From contig JAKVKP010000001.1 of NCBI GenBank assembly GCA_022484805.1, forward strand, positions 186,001 through 250,000: DNA of 64,000 nucleotides, written 5' to 3'. The notes below the pieces were generated by a model. The model ran no database searches. It was given only the letters and a program-made list of their open reading frames with translations, and was not told the origin of the DNA. Origin of the DNA: Streptococcaceae bacterium (GTDB lineage: Bacteria; Bacillota; Bacilli; Lactobacillales; Streptococcaceae). Each line of letters starts with the position of its first letter. The first letter of the stretch is position 1. Of the stretch, positions 38,587 to 47,811 are shown piece after piece. Both the position numbers and the translations under genes were made by a program.

Positions 38587-39345
38587 TTATCCAAATTTCC
38601 CTGTGATATAGTCTTCAGTCTGCTTTTCCTTCGGATTTAAGAAAATATTTTTAGTCTTATCATACTCAATTAAGCTGCCATCCAAAAAGAATGCTGTTCG
38701 ATCTGAAATTCGTGAAGCCTGTTGCATATTATGCGTCACAATAATCATTGTATATTTTTGCTTTAATTCCAAAAGCATTGCTTCAATTTTCCCCGATGAA
38801 ATTGGATCTAAGGCACTTGTCGGTTCATCCAATAAAATAACATCTGGATTAACTGCTAACACGCGAGCGATACAAACTCGTTGTTGCTGCCCACCTGATA
38901 AGCCAAGTGCAGATTGGTGTAGCTTATCTTTGACCTCATCCCAAATTGAAGCATCTCTTAAACTTTTTTCTACGGCTTCATCTAAGATTAGCTTATCCTT
39001 AACTCCATTTAAACGCAATCCATATACAACATTTTCATAAATTGAAAAAGGGAAAGGGTTAGGCTGTTGAAAAACCATCCCAATTTCTTTTCTCAGCTTA
39101 ACTGTATCCATCTTTGCATCATAAATATTTTGTGATTGATAATTAATTGTACCTGTAATTGTAACACCTGGTACTAAATCATTCATGCGGTTAATTGAAC
39201 GCAACAAGGTTGATTTACCAGAGCCTGAAGGACCAATTAAAGCCGTAATTTCACCTTTGTAATAATCCATTGTAATATTATTAAGACTCTTTTTCTTACC
39301 ATAATACAACGATAAATCATTAACATTAATAATTGTTTCTGACAT
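38587..39345 (-). CDS. pstB: Phosphate ABC transporter ATPase PstB (second copy)
   Basis: The 252-aa ATPase has Walker [21 protein letters not shown] (about residues 36-55), signature [16 protein letters not shown], Walker [14 protein letters not shown] and the switch His in [13 protein letters not shown]. It is about half identical to the PstB encoded just upstream. Two pstB genes in tandem are usual in streptococci, enterococci and lactobacilli. It lies 59 bp after the first copy. Confidence 0.95.
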   Translation of the reverse strand: MSETIINVNDLSLYYGKKKSLNNITMDYYKGEITALIGPSGSGKSTLLRSINRMNDLVPGVTITGTINYQSQNIYDAKMDTVKLRKEIGMVFQQPNPFPFSIYENVVYGLRLNGVKDKLILDEAVEKSLRDASIWDEVKDKLHQSALGLSGGQQQRVCIARVLAVNPDVILLDEPTSALDPISSGKIEAMLLELKQKYTMIIVTHNMQQASRISDRTAFFLDGSLIEYDKTKNIFLNPKEKQTEDYITGKFG

Positions 39346-39404
39346 ATTTACTCCTCTTCATCTAAAAAATCAAATATTAATAATTATCACATTTGATTTA
39401 AAAA

Positions 39405-40205
39405 CTACCCAAAGTGACCAGAAACATAATCTTCGGTTGGTTTTAATTTCGGTCTGGTAAAGATTTTCTTAGTGTGATCATATTCAATTAAATCTCCTGC
39501 ATAGAAAAATGCGGTATAGTCACTAATTCGTGCTGCTTGTTGCATATTATGAGTTACAATAATAATGGAATAATCATTTTTTAACTGAATTAACGTTTCT
39601 TCAACCACTGAGGTAGAAATTGGATCTAAGGCACTAGCAGGCTCATCTAATAACAATATATCCGGCTTAAGCGCAATTGCACGAGCAATACATAAACGCT
39701 GCTGCTGACCACCAGATAAGGCTAGAGCTGACTTATTAAGCTCGTCTTTAACTTGATCCCAAAGCGCCGCTTGCTTTAAGCTTGTTTCAACCGCTTCATC
39801 CAGCTTCGCCTTATCCGTCATACCATGACGCTCCAAGGCAAAAGTAATATTTTTATAAATTGACTTTGCAAATGGATTCGGTCTTTGAAATACCATACCA
39901 ATATGCTTACGCATTTCATAAACATTAATCTCTGCTTGATTAATATCAATCCCCTTGTAATCAATTTGACCTGTCACTTTCGCACTGGCAATTGTATCAT
40001 TCATTCGATTTAAAGAACGTAAATAGGTTGATTTACCAGAACCTGATGGTCCAATTAACGCAGTAATTTTATTTTTTTCAAAACACATATCAACGCCCTT
40101 AATTGATTCATTATTACCATAATAAACGTGTAAATCCTTGGTTGAAAGTGCAATTTCTTTGTCCTCTAGTGCAATAATATGCCGCTGACTAAAATCATAA
40201 GCCAA
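39405..40205 (-). CDS. pstB: Phosphate ABC transporter ATPase PstB (first copy)
   Basis: The 266-aa ATPase starts at TTG ([17 protein letters not shown]) behind AAGGAGG and has a longer N-terminus than its neighbour. Walker A is [20 protein letters not shown], the signature is [16 protein letters not shown], Walker B is [13 protein letters not shown] and the switch His is in [13 protein letters not shown]. It serves the PstC-PstA channel, 12 bp downstream of pstA. Confidence 0.95.
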   Translation of the reverse strand: MAYDFSQRHIIALEDKEIALSTKDLHVYYGNNESIKGVDMCFEKNKITALIGPSGSGKSTYLRSLNRMNDTIASAKVTGQIDYKGIDINQAEINVYEMRKHIGMVFQRPNPFAKSIYKNITFALERHGMTDKAKLDEAVETSLKQAALWDQVKDELNKSALALSGGQQQRLCIARAIALKPDILLLDEPASALDPISTSVVEETLIQLKNDYSIIIVTHNMQQAARISDYTAFFYAGDLIEYDHTKKIFTRPKLKPTEDYVSGHFG

Positions 40206-40217
40206 ATTCTTTCCTCC

Positions 40218-41102
40218 TTATGCCGATGTTAATTTTGCATGTAATTTTTTACCAATAAATCTTGCCCCAAAATTGAATAATAAGACAACTAAAATTAACA
40301 CCGCCGAAGCACCTGCTGAAACCTGTGCCGCATCTGGAATATTGCCTTCACTATTAACCTTCCAGATATGGACAGCGAGTGTTTCTGCCTGCCTAAAGAT
40401 ACTAATCGGACTTGAAACAGATAACGGATTCCAATTTGACCAATCTAAAGCTGGTGCTGACTGTCCCGCAGTATAAATCAAAGCCGCTGCTTCACCAAAA
40501 ATACGGCCACTACTTAAAACAATACCCGTTACAATACCAGGTAATGCTTCTGGAATGATGACATGCAAAACAGTTTCCCATCTTGATAAGCCGAGAGCTA
40601 AGCCCGCCTCGCGTTGCGTGAAAGAGATTGCCTTAAGACTTTCTTCAACATTTCTAGTCATCAAAGGTAAATTAAAAACTGTTAACGCTAAGGCCCCAGA
40701 TAAAATTGAAAAGCCATAGCCAATTTGAATTACGAAAATTAAAAAACCAAATAAACCAACAACAACTGAAGGTAAAGAACTTAATATTTCAATTGCTGTT
40801 CTGATTAAACGCGTGATCCAATTATCCTTTGCATACTCTGAAAGAAAAATGCCGGCACCTAAGGAAATTGGAAAGCTAATCAGCATTGTGATAAATAATA
40901 AGAAAAATGAGTTAAATAATTGGATACCAATACCACCACCAGCCTCATAGGATTTAGCTGGGCTAGTTAAAAAATGCCAAGAAACATGTGGCAATCCTTG
41001 TATTAAAATATAAAGTAATAAGGAAGCGAGAATTAAAACGATTAAACCGGAAATCAAATATAAAACACCTGTTGCAATTTTATCTACTTTTTTGGCATCC
41101 AT
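40218..41102 (-). CDS. pstA: Phosphate ABC transporter permease PstA
   Basis: The 294-aa protein has six membrane segments and the permease EAA-loop region (REAGLALGLSRWETVLHVIIPEALPGIV, about residues 168-195). LSSLPSVVVGLFGFLIF is a family signature. Its ATG overlaps the pstC stop (TAATG). It forms the inner membrane channel with PstC. Confidence 0.94.
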   Translation of the reverse strand: MDAKKVDKIATGVLYLISGLIVLILASLLLYILIQGLPHVSWHFLTSPAKSYEAGGGIGIQLFNSFFLLFITMLISFPISLGAGIFLSEYAKDNWITRLIRTAIEILSSLPSVVVGLFGFLIFVIQIGYGFSILSGALALTVFNLPLMTRNVEESLKAISFTQREAGLALGLSRWETVLHVIIPEALPGIVTGIVLSSGRIFGEAAALIYTAGQSAPALDWSNWNPLSVSSPISIFRQAETLAVHIWKVNSEGNIPDAAQVSAGASAVLILVVLLFNFGARFIGKKLHAKLTSA

Positions 41103-42019
41103 TATTTTAATGCTCCCTTCTTAGCAATCATCCGCATAGCAATATTAAAGATTAATGACATTACTAATAATAATAATGCTAGAGACCACAAAACGTTATT
41201 TTCTAATGTGCCCATAATCGTATTACCAATCCCCATTGTTAACACTGAGGTTAAGGTTGACGCTGGTGTAATTAGGCTAGTCGGCATTACAGCTGAGTTA
41301 CCAACCACCATCTGAATTGCTAAGGCCTCACCAAAGGCTCTCGCCATACCGAAAACAACTGCCGTTAAAATTCCGGGTGCAGCTGCTCGGAGTAAGACAC
41401 GCCAAATTGTTTGCCATCTTGTCGCACCTAAACCTAACGAAGCTTCTTTATAAAAACGGGGAACTGACTTTAATGCATCGACAGACATAGAAGTAACAGT
41501 TGGTAAAATCATCACAAACAAAACAAAGGTCCCTGACAAAATTCCAAAACCTGTTCCACCAAAAACATTTCTAACAAAAGGAACAATCACCGTTAAACCG
41601 ATAAAGCCATAGACAACTGACGGAATACCGACCAATAATTCGATAACAGGCTGTAATATTTTTGACCCTCGTTTGGGTGAAATCTCAGTCATAAAAATTG
41701 CAGCACCAATTGCGAAGGGGGTTGCTACTAATGCCGATAATAAGGTCACAATTAATGAGCCAAGAAACATTGGTAATGCCCCAACCATTGGCTTACCATC
41801 ACTACCAAGCTGGCTTGGGTCCCATTCGGTACCAAATAGAAATTTAAAAACATTCACCTTATCTACAAAGAAGGTTGATAAGCCCTTTTGAGCAACGAAG
41901 AGAAAAATCATTGCCACTACAATAACGATTAAACTAATACAGCAAAATGTAATGGTCTTACCAAAACGCTCTAATCTGGTACGTTTAGATTTTTTAAGTA
42001 ACTCTTGATTAATTTCCAA
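41102..42019 (-). CDS. pstC: Phosphate ABC transporter permease PstC
   Basis: The 305-aa protein starts at TTG (MEINQELLKKSKRTRLERFG) with AAGGAG 6 nt upstream. It has six membrane segments. Its EAA loop is FYKEASLGLGATRWQTIWRV, and LLVGIPSVVYGFIGLTVI is the family signature. Its large outer loop (FGTEWDPSQLGSDGKPM) faces PstS. It lies 96 bp after pstS. Confidence 0.94.
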   Translation of the reverse strand: MEINQELLKKSKRTRLERFGKTITFCCISLIVIVVAMIFLFVAQKGLSTFFVDKVNVFKFLFGTEWDPSQLGSDGKPMVGALPMFLGSLIVTLLSALVATPFAIGAAIFMTEISPKRGSKILQPVIELLVGIPSVVYGFIGLTVIVPFVRNVFGGTGFGILSGTFVLFVMILPTVTSMSVDALKSVPRFYKEASLGLGATRWQTIWRVLLRAAAPGILTAVVFGMARAFGEALAIQMVVGNSAVMPTSLITPASTLTSVLTMGIGNTIMGTLENNVLWSLALLLLVMSLIFNIAMRMIAKKGALK

Positions 42020-42115
42020 ACTATTCTCCTTATATCTAATTTCTCAGAAAAGTTATTTTAAATAACAAATTTATTCAATTTTATTCAAATAAATGCTCAA
42101 TTATCTGAATACCAT

Positions 42116-42967
42116 TTATTCAATGATATTGCCCTCAGCATCCCTTTTAACCTGCATTGAATGAACTGAAATATAACCTAATTTTGTTACCAAATTATTT
42201 TGAACCTCTTCACTCAACATGTATTCTAAAAAATCCTTAGTTAATTCGGTGGGCTCACCCTTTGTATACATGTGCTCGTATGCCCAAATCTTCCATTGAT
42301 TCGTCTGAACATTCGCTTCAGTTGGTTTAACCCCGTCAAGAGATAATGTTTTTACTGTGTTATCAACATAACTAAATGCAACATAGCTGATAGCTCCTGG
42401 TGTTTCTGCCACAATTGAACGAACCGTTCCAGAAGAATCCTGTTCTTGAGATTTTTTAGCTGCCTTGCCATCCATAACCCATTTTTCAAATGTCGCTCGA
42501 GTACCTGAGCCATTTGCTCGATTTAAAATAACAATTTTTAAATCTTTACCGCCAAGCTCTTTCCAATTGGTAATTTCACCTGTAAAGATTTTTCTAAGCT
42601 GTTCAGTACTAATATCAGTAACACCGACCTTTTTATTGACGATGGGCGTAATGCCAACAACTGCAACCTGATGATCAACGAGCTCAGCTGCTTTAATACC
42701 GTCCTTTTCTTCCGCAAAAACATCTGAATTTCCAATTTGAACAGCACCAGCTTGGACTTGAGAAAGACCCGTTCCTGAACCACCACCTTGGACATTAATA
42801 AATCGGCCAGGGTTTTCATTAGAATAACTCTCTCCTGCAGTCTCAACAAGCGGCTGTAATGCAGTCGAACCAACTGCAGTGATTGATTCTCCCTTATCAA
42901 TCCATTTTGCACAACCAGAAAGCAGCAAGCAACTTACCAAACTTACACAAATTAATAATTTCTTCAT
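42116..42967 (-). CDS. pstS: Phosphate-binding lipoprotein PstS
   Basis: The protein has 283 aa from the ATG at 42967 (MKKLLICVSLVSCLLLSGCA), chosen because it begins a proper lipoprotein signal with lipobox LLSGC. AGAGGACG lies 11-12 nt upstream. Phosphate-binding residues appear in TAVGSTALQPLVE, QGGGSGTGLSQVQ and NRANGSGTRATFEKWV, then GAISYVAFSYVD. It is anchored outside the membrane and delivers phosphate to PstC-PstA. It is the first gene of the operon. Confidence 0.95.
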   Translation of the reverse strand: MKKLLICVSLVSCLLLSGCAKWIDKGESITAVGSTALQPLVETAGESYSNENPGRFINVQGGGSGTGLSQVQAGAVQIGNSDVFAEEKDGIKAAELVDHQVAVVGITPIVNKKVGVTDISTEQLRKIFTGEITNWKELGGKDLKIVILNRANGSGTRATFEKWVMDGKAAKKSQEQDSSGTVRSIVAETPGAISYVAFSYVDNTVKTLSLDGVKPTEANVQTNQWKIWAYEHMYTKGEPTELTKDFLEYMLSEEVQNNLVTKLGYISVHSMQVKRDAEGNIIE

Positions 42968-43103
42968 AAAAATAATACGTCCTCTCGTCAGGTTACAAAA
43001 AAATCCTGCCAAATTGATAAAAAATTACACTAAAAAACCGTCTGAAAATCAGTCAATTCATCAATTAATCCCTCAAAAAAATTGAGCAATTCATCTAGTT
43101 CAA

Positions 43104-43132
43104 ATATTATCAGTTTAAACTTGTAATGCCAA
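43104..43132 (-). promoter_or_regulatory. pst operon promoter
   Basis: TTGGCA (43127-43132) and TAATAT (43104-43109) lie 17 bp apart on the minus strand, about 135 bp before pstS. The leader contains two copies of GATGAATTG and short hairpins, without a clear terminator. Confidence 0.7.
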
Positions 43133-43148
43133 TTTTTTATGAAGCAAA

Positions 43149-43176
43149 TGTAAATTTTTTGTAAAATTTTACAAAA
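43149..43176 (-). promoter_or_regulatory. PhoP box-like repeats upstream of pst promoter
   Basis: On the minus strand TTTACA-N5-TTTACA (43149-43165 read from the plus strand as TGTAAA twice) matches the PhoP box form known from Bacillus, TT(A/T/C)ACA repeats about 5 bp apart. The second TTTACA belongs to a perfect 20-bp palindrome, TTTTGTAAAA/TTTTACAAAA (43157-43176). The site ends about 17 bp upstream of the -35, fitting activation under phosphate limitation. Confidence 0.65.
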
Positions 43177-43208
43177 GTTCTGATTTAACCACCAGAGATA
43201 AAAATAAA

Positions 43209-43244
43209 TACTACTCAAATTTTATAAAGCAAACCTGAGTAGTA
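43209..43244 (-). terminator. Terminator after cls
   Basis: TACTACTCA (43209-43217) and TGAGTAGTA (43236-43244) form a 9-bp stem with an 18-nt loop, followed on the minus strand by TTTATTTTT. It is a moderate terminator directly after the cls stop. Confidence 0.7.
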
Positions 43245-43250
43245 CTAATA

Positions 43251-44723
43251 TTATAATAATGGTGAAATAAGTCGAGCAAGCCCTTCCTTCACTTTAATAA
43301 TAAATGAACGCTGTGCATACATTTCTTTAGTTAATACAGTGGATACCTTCTCATCACGGTAAAACTGCTCTTGAACAATTTCAGCAAACTCGTCATTATA
43401 AATGATCGTGTTGACTTCAAAATCCAACATAAATGACCGATTGTCAATATTCGCGGAGCCAATCGAAGCAAGTTGTCCATCCACAATCATTGTTTTAGCA
43501 TGGATAAAGCCCGGTTCGTAAGTCTCGATAATTGCACCATATTCAATTAACTCAGCTGCAAAGGAATAGGTTGCCCAATAGACAAAAATATGGTCCGGCT
43601 TATTAGGAATCATCAATCTTACTTTAACACCACTCATTAAGGCCAGCTTTAAAGCATCATGAATCGCATCGTCCGGAATATAGTAAGGTGTCTGAATAAG
43701 AATTTCTTTTTTAGCGAGATTTATCATTTTCAAATAGGTCATCTTAATTTGCTGTTGCATCGAATCTGGCCCACTCGTCACCATCTGAACGCGCATATGT
43801 CCGCTTGTTTCAATTTCATCTGGGAAAAAGCGCTTGATATCCTTTATTTTAGCAACCTCTTGAGAATTCCAATCCATGATAAATCTATTCTGAAAAGAAA
43901 TAACTGCTCGCCCAACAATTCTTAAGTGGTTGTCACGCCAATAACCAAATTTTTTTACCTCACCTAAATACTCATCACCAACATTGAAACCACCTGTATA
44001 AGCAATACTACCATCAATGACGACAATTTTACGATGATTTCGATAATTTAATCGTGGATTAATCCAAGGCAGAAATAGTGGGAAAAAGAAAACCACTTCC
44101 CCTCCTAAATCAATTAGCTCTTGAAAATCCTTACGTTTAACGCCGTTACTTCCCCATGCATCCAATAATAGACGAACTTCAACGCCTCTTTTCTGTGCAG
44201 CAAGAAGTGCCTGATAGACTCTTTTGCCAAGATTGTCCATTCGAAAAATATAATATTCAAAATTAATGGTATCTTGCGCTGCTTCAATATCGTTCAGTAA
44301 AGCTGCAAACTTTTCTTTACCATCGGTATATAAAATTAATTCATTATCCTCGGAAAAATAAGACTGCTCATGAATTGATAACATATAAATTAACGAGAGT
44401 TCATCTAATATTTCTGATTCTTTTTTAATTTCTGTAATTTTTCGAATATCAGATTGCTGTTTAGATAATTCTTCTAGCCCACCAATTTTCTTTTGAATTC
44501 TTAAATCAAAGAGTCGAGTGCTACTAATACCTCTTCCCAAAAAGATGTAGAGAACAAAGCCAACTACCGGAATAAAAACTAGAATTAAAAGCCAAGCCCA
44601 TGTACTCGAAGTCTGCTTACGCTCTCTAAAAATAATAATTATGCTCAAAAATAAATTGGCAATTAATAATAAAATATATATATTTTCCATAATAAAACTT
44701 AAAATACTCTGAATAATCCACAT
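43251..44723 (-). CDS. cls: Cardiolipin synthase
   Basis: A phospholipase D-superfamily enzyme that joins two phosphatidylglycerols into cardiolipin. The 490-aa protein has two N-terminal membrane segments (about residues 3-28 and 40-62, with SSTWAWLLILVFIPVVGF). Two HKD catalytic motifs follow: NHRKIVVIDGSIAYTGGFNV (about 228-247) and IHAKTMIVDGQLASIGSANI (about 405-424). The length and layout are those of bacterial ClsA. It is a single-gene unit between pstS and lrgB. Confidence 0.95.
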   Translation of the reverse strand: MWIIQSILSFIMENIYILLLIANLFLSIIIIFRERKQTSSTWAWLLILVFIPVVGFVLYIFLGRGISSTRLFDLRIQKKIGGLEELSKQQSDIRKITEIKKESEILDELSLIYMLSIHEQSYFSEDNELILYTDGKEKFAALLNDIEAAQDTINFEYYIFRMDNLGKRVYQALLAAQKRGVEVRLLLDAWGSNGVKRKDFQELIDLGGEVVFFFPLFLPWINPRLNYRNHRKIVVIDGSIAYTGGFNVGDEYLGEVKKFGYWRDNHLRIVGRAVISFQNRFIMDWNSQEVAKIKDIKRFFPDEIETSGHMRVQMVTSGPDSMQQQIKMTYLKMINLAKKEILIQTPYYIPDDAIHDALKLALMSGVKVRLMIPNKPDHIFVYWATYSFAAELIEYGAIIETYEPGFIHAKTMIVDGQLASIGSANIDNRSFMLDFEVNTIIYNDEFAEIVQEQFYRDEKVSTVLTKEMYAQRSFIIKVKEGLARLISPLL

Positions 44724-44800
44724 AATCTACTCCAAATTCATCCCAATAAAATCTCTCAAAAACAAAGCTATTTCTAGTATAATCGAAATCTACTCATAAA

Positions 44801-44830
44801 AAAAGAAAGATCTAATCCAATCTTTCTTTT
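44801..44830 (-). terminator. Terminator after lrgB (bidirectional)
   Basis: AAAAGAAAGAT and ATCTTTCTTTT (arms 44801-44811 and 44820-44830) form an 11-bp stem with T-runs on both sides. It ends the lrgAB transcript. Confidence 0.85.
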
Positions 44831-44844
44831 TTTATTTTATTTGA

Positions 44845-45543
44845 TTAATTTAATATTAAATTCGCAATAATTGGAGAAAAAATAACATACATAATGCCGG
44901 TTACACCAATTGATAGTCCAGCCATTGCACCCTCAACCTTACCATACTCCATCGCCTTACCAGTTCCAATTGCATGACCTGTACCACCAAGTGCTACGCC
45001 AACTGCTACTGGATCACTAATTTTCAATAATTTTAGAATACCTGGTCCTAGGACCGAAGTCAAAATACCTGTTGCAACCACGACTACTAGTGTAATTGTT
45101 GCAAGACCATTCATTTTTTCCGTAATACCAACAGCCATTGCAGTCGTTACAGATTTCGGAAAAATAGAAATGGCTAGTAACGGCTTCATACCAAAAATTT
45201 TAGCAAAAATTGCTGTCAAGCTAATATTAACAATACTACCAATCGCACTACCAATAATAATTGAACGTGCATGATGCTTCATTAGATGGAAGGTCAAGTA
45301 AAGCGGAATCCCCAAGGCAACTGTCGAAGGAATAATTAGCGTATTTAGATAAACTCCACCCTTATAATAATCTGTATATGAGATACCCGTTATCTTCAAA
45401 AATATAATAATAATAACCGTGGATACTAATAACGGATTAGTCAATGCAGTTGTATACCGATAATGAAAACGTGAAGCGACAAAATAAACTGAAATTGATA
45501 AAAGTAGACCAAAAAGTGGGTTACTCGCCAATTGATGAATCAT
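44845..45543 (-). CDS. lrgB: LrgB/CidB-family membrane protein
   Basis: The 232-aa protein has about seven membrane segments. Conserved family motifs include PLLVSTVIIIIF, SVTTAMAVGI and VALGGTGHAIGTGKAMEYG followed by GAMAGLSIGVTGI. LrgB works with LrgA. The pair influences murein hydrolase activity and, in recent work on relatives, pyruvate or glycolate transport. It overlaps lrgA by 23 bp, and either Lrg or Cid naming could apply. Confidence 0.9.
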   Translation of the reverse strand: MIHQLASNPLFGLLLSISVYFVASRFHYRYTTALTNPLLVSTVIIIIFLKITGISYTDYYKGGVYLNTLIIPSTVALGIPLYLTFHLMKHHARSIIIGSAIGSIVNISLTAIFAKIFGMKPLLAISIFPKSVTTAMAVGITEKMNGLATITLVVVVATGILTSVLGPGILKLLKISDPVAVGVALGGTGHAIGTGKAMEYGKVEGAMAGLSIGVTGIMYVIFSPIIANLILN

Positions 45544-45937
45544 TTTCTAAAGCCTCCTTTTTAACCATATCAACATAGTCACCCTCATAGCGTTGCTTAA
45601 TCCAACCGACTACCTTACCAATAATTAAAATATTAACAAATAAAGCAACTAAAATAATTAAGCTGATTTGCCACCAAAATTGAATAATATCGTTGAAATG
45701 AGCCATAATACCCACCCCTGCTGGTAAAAAAAGAATTGTCATATTGCCTAACAAAAACTGACCTAAATCATGGATTTGACGCAATCGAATGACATGAAAC
45801 TGCAGAGCCAAAAATAATAAAATCATACCAATGATACTACCAGGTATTGGCAGGCTAAAAATCTCTGAAATCATCTCACCAATAAATGAAAATAATAGAA
45901 TAAACATTAATTGCTTGTAAAACCTCAAACTCATCAT
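45521..45937 (-). CDS. lrgA: LrgA/CidA-family holin-like protein
   Basis: A 138-aa protein with four membrane segments. LFSFIGEMISEIFSLPIPGSIIGMILLF is the typical LrgA N-terminal region, and LPAGVGIMAHFNDI follows in the third segment. AAAGGAG precedes tandem ATGs (45937, 45934) closely; a TTG at 45928 has better spacing, so the exact start is open. The usual LytSR two-component genes are not seen nearby. Confidence 0.9.
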   Translation of the reverse strand: MMSLRFYKQLMFILLFSFIGEMISEIFSLPIPGSIIGMILLFLALQFHVIRLRQIHDLGQFLLGNMTILFLPAGVGIMAHFNDIIQFWWQISLIILVALFVNILIIGKVVGWIKQRYEGDYVDMVKKEALENDSSIGE

Positions 45938-46062
45938 CTCCTTTCAATATAATATCACTATTTTTCTGAAAAGTTTATGGAAATTATCAAAAATATTGTG
46001 TTCAATTATAATTAATTATAGAAAATATAAATAGTAAAGGTTATAAATTAATAAACTAAATA

Positions 46063-46090
46063 ATTATAAAAAAGTAATAGATTAAACAAA
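46063..46090 (-). promoter_or_regulatory. Possible lrgAB promoter
   Basis: TTTGTT (46085-46090) and TATAAT (46063-46068) lie 16 bp apart on the minus strand, with TTGACA about 5 bp further upstream. The area is very AT-rich, so chance matches are likely. Confidence 0.35.
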
Positions 46091-46111
46091 GCATGTCAAT
46101 ACGCACAAAAA

Positions 46112-46200
46112 AAGAGACTATGCAACTCAAGCTCTCACAATAATCAATAAAATTTGATTAATCGTTTCAAATAGGAATTGTTTGTCTCTTAAATTAAGCT
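46112..46200 (-). terminator. Long structured terminator after tpx
   Basis: AAGAGAC and GTCTCTT (46112-46118 and 46194-46200) close a stem about 89 nt apart, followed on the minus strand by seven T. Inside, TAATCAA and TTGATTA (46141-46147, 46154-46160) form a second hairpin. The whole starts 13 nt after the tpx stop. A terminator with so long an enclosed region is unusual. Confidence 0.6.
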
Positions 46201-46213
46201 AAATAATTATATC

Positions 46214-46702
46214 CTAAGAAAGGGCAATTGCAGCATCTAAGGCCGCCTGATAATTAGGTTCATCAGTAACTTCACTTAAAACCTCGGCATAGACAATTTT
46301 GCCATCTCTGTCAACCACAAAAACTGCTCGACTTAAATGATTAAGTTTAGGAGCAAACAAGCCATAGCTACTTCCAAATTCATTGGCATCATCATGCAAA
46401 ACAGTCATATCCACACCCTTAGCAGCACACCAATTTGCTTGTTCTTCTTTTGTATTATTTGAAATTGATAAAAAGTGAATGGCCTTATTTTCACTTGCAA
46501 GTCGGTTAAATTCACGTGTTTGTAAGTCACAAACGCTTGTATTAATATCTGGAAAAATGCTCAATACAACTGGTAAATCACGTAATTTTTCTAATTCAAC
46601 CACTTGGTCATTTTGATCTAGTAATTTAAAATTGGGTGCCGTTTCACCAACAGTAATTGGTTCCAAATCAAAAGCATACTCACCGTGTAAACTAATTTTC
46701 AT
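46214..46702 (-). CDS. tpx: Thiol peroxidase (atypical 2-Cys peroxiredoxin)
   Basis: Tpx reduces hydrogen and lipid peroxides using thioredoxin. The 162-aa protein has the peroxidatic Cys in DINTSVCDLQTREFN (about residue 58). The resolving Cys is in ANWCAAKGVDM (about 92), the spacing of Tpx. N-terminal PITVGETAPNFKLLDQND is typical. AGGAGG lies upstream of the ATG. A small TTCGCTGCGAA palindrome (46725-46735) sits next to that site. Confidence 0.95.
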   Translation of the reverse strand: MKISLHGEYAFDLEPITVGETAPNFKLLDQNDQVVELEKLRDLPVVLSIFPDINTSVCDLQTREFNRLASENKAIHFLSISNNTKEEQANWCAAKGVDMTVLHDDANEFGSSYGLFAPKLNHLSRAVFVVDRDGKIVYAEVLSEVTDEPNYQAALDAAIALS

Positions 46703-46796
46703 CTCAATTTTCCTCCTTGTGCACTTCGCTGCGAATTCTTAGTAACAAGAGTAATTAATTAAAGAACAACCATCTAGCCACCACTTAATTAAAAAA

Positions 46797-47432
46797 CTAA
46801 TTAGAGGTCACACTAACAATCGGATATTTCGAATTTTCAAAAGCAGCAGCAACCTGATCAGTTGTTGCATCTTTAATTTGAATTTCAAGATTCACCTTAT
46901 CGCGACGATTTACCATAATCGTATCAATAGAAAAATGGTGATCCGCCAAATTTTTAGCAACATCTGCCAGCTCTCCAGGTGCATCTTCAGTAATTGCTAG
47001 AACTAAATGAACACCAGGATGTCCATAGCCTGACAATTCTAGAAAAGCATCAAAAATATCTTTATCAGTTATAATGCCATAAATTTGTCCCTCATCGACA
47101 ACAGGCAAAACACCAATATTATTTTGACGCATTGAAGCAATCGCATCCTCAAGCAATGCAAAGCGTGAAATGGTGATAACCTCTTTAATCATCACTTCTT
47201 TAACCGTTGTTTTATTCAACAAATAATTCATTTCATAAATGGATAAGCTTGTTGCTTTACTTGGTGTTGCGTCCTTAATACTACCTTCAGTCACTAAACC
47301 AACTAAACGGTCATTTTCAATTACTGGCAATCGATGGATACCATGTTCTTTCATTAATTCACTTGCCTTAGCAATCTTAGTTTCTGGCGAAACGTAGACC
47401 ACCTTTTTTGACATAAAATCTTTTACTGCCAC
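46797..47432 (-). CDS. CBS-pair protein with ACT-like tail (AcuB type)
   Basis: The 211-aa protein starts at GTG (MAVKDFMSKKVVYVSPETK). Two CBS domains bind adenine nucleotides: DFMSKKVVYVSPETKIAKAS through LPVIENDRLVGLVTEGSI, and VKEVMIKEVITISR through VLPVVDEGQIYGIITDKDI. The C-terminal third (VHLVLAITEDAPGELADVAK) is an ACT-like fold. AcuB-like genes follow livF in streptococci, and here it also comes after livF, though past a terminator. The function is unknown; energy sensing is plausible. Confidence 0.85.
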   Translation of the reverse strand: MAVKDFMSKKVVYVSPETKIAKASELMKEHGIHRLPVIENDRLVGLVTEGSIKDATPSKATSLSIYEMNYLLNKTTVKEVMIKEVITISRFALLEDAIASMRQNNIGVLPVVDEGQIYGIITDKDIFDAFLELSGYGHPGVHLVLAITEDAPGELADVAKNLADHHFSIDTIMVNRRDKVNLEIQIKDATTDQVAAAFENSKYPIVSVTSN

Positions 47433-47726
47433 TTAAATCATCACCTTTCCTAAAAGCTGAAACGACTCACTCACAAAACTGAGCATAAAAAGGGAAATAT
47501 CAATTCAATTAAAAATTAACTTTAATATTTAATTATAATTAATAATGATGATTTATAAAAATATCATATAGAAAAGAGACCATCTATCTACAAATAAAAT
47601 TATACGTCATCCTAGTTAAATTCTCTCATAATATGCTTTGAAAATGAAGCAAATAATAAAAAGCTTGAAATATAGTCAGAATTCTAGCTATATTACTCGA
47701 AAAAAATGGTACAGCATTCTAAAAAT
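47433..47726. other. Non-coding gap between liv operon and acuB-like gene
   Basis: The stretch is very AT-rich and has no ORF. On the minus strand it lies between the liv terminator and the GTG start of the CBS protein and ends in TTTTAGGAAAGGTG. A promoter for the CBS gene must lie here, but none stands out. Confidence 0.45.
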
Positions 47727-47765
47727 AGTTTAAATTTCGAATATTATTACGTCGAATTTTAAACT
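47727..47765 (-). terminator. Terminator of the liv operon
   Basis: On the minus strand AGTTTAAAATTCGA and TCGAAATTTAAACT form a 14-bp stem with one mismatch, followed by ATTTTT. It lies 46 bp after livF. Confidence 0.75.
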
Positions 47766-47811
47766 TTTCTAGATTGCTGACCAAATTAATTACATCTGCT
47801 ATTAATTAATC

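Noticed and set aside
42538-42912. 124-aa minus-strand ORF inside pstS
   Set aside because: It is a shadow frame, leucine- and arginine-rich, while pstS in the other frame has complete family motifs and a lipobox.
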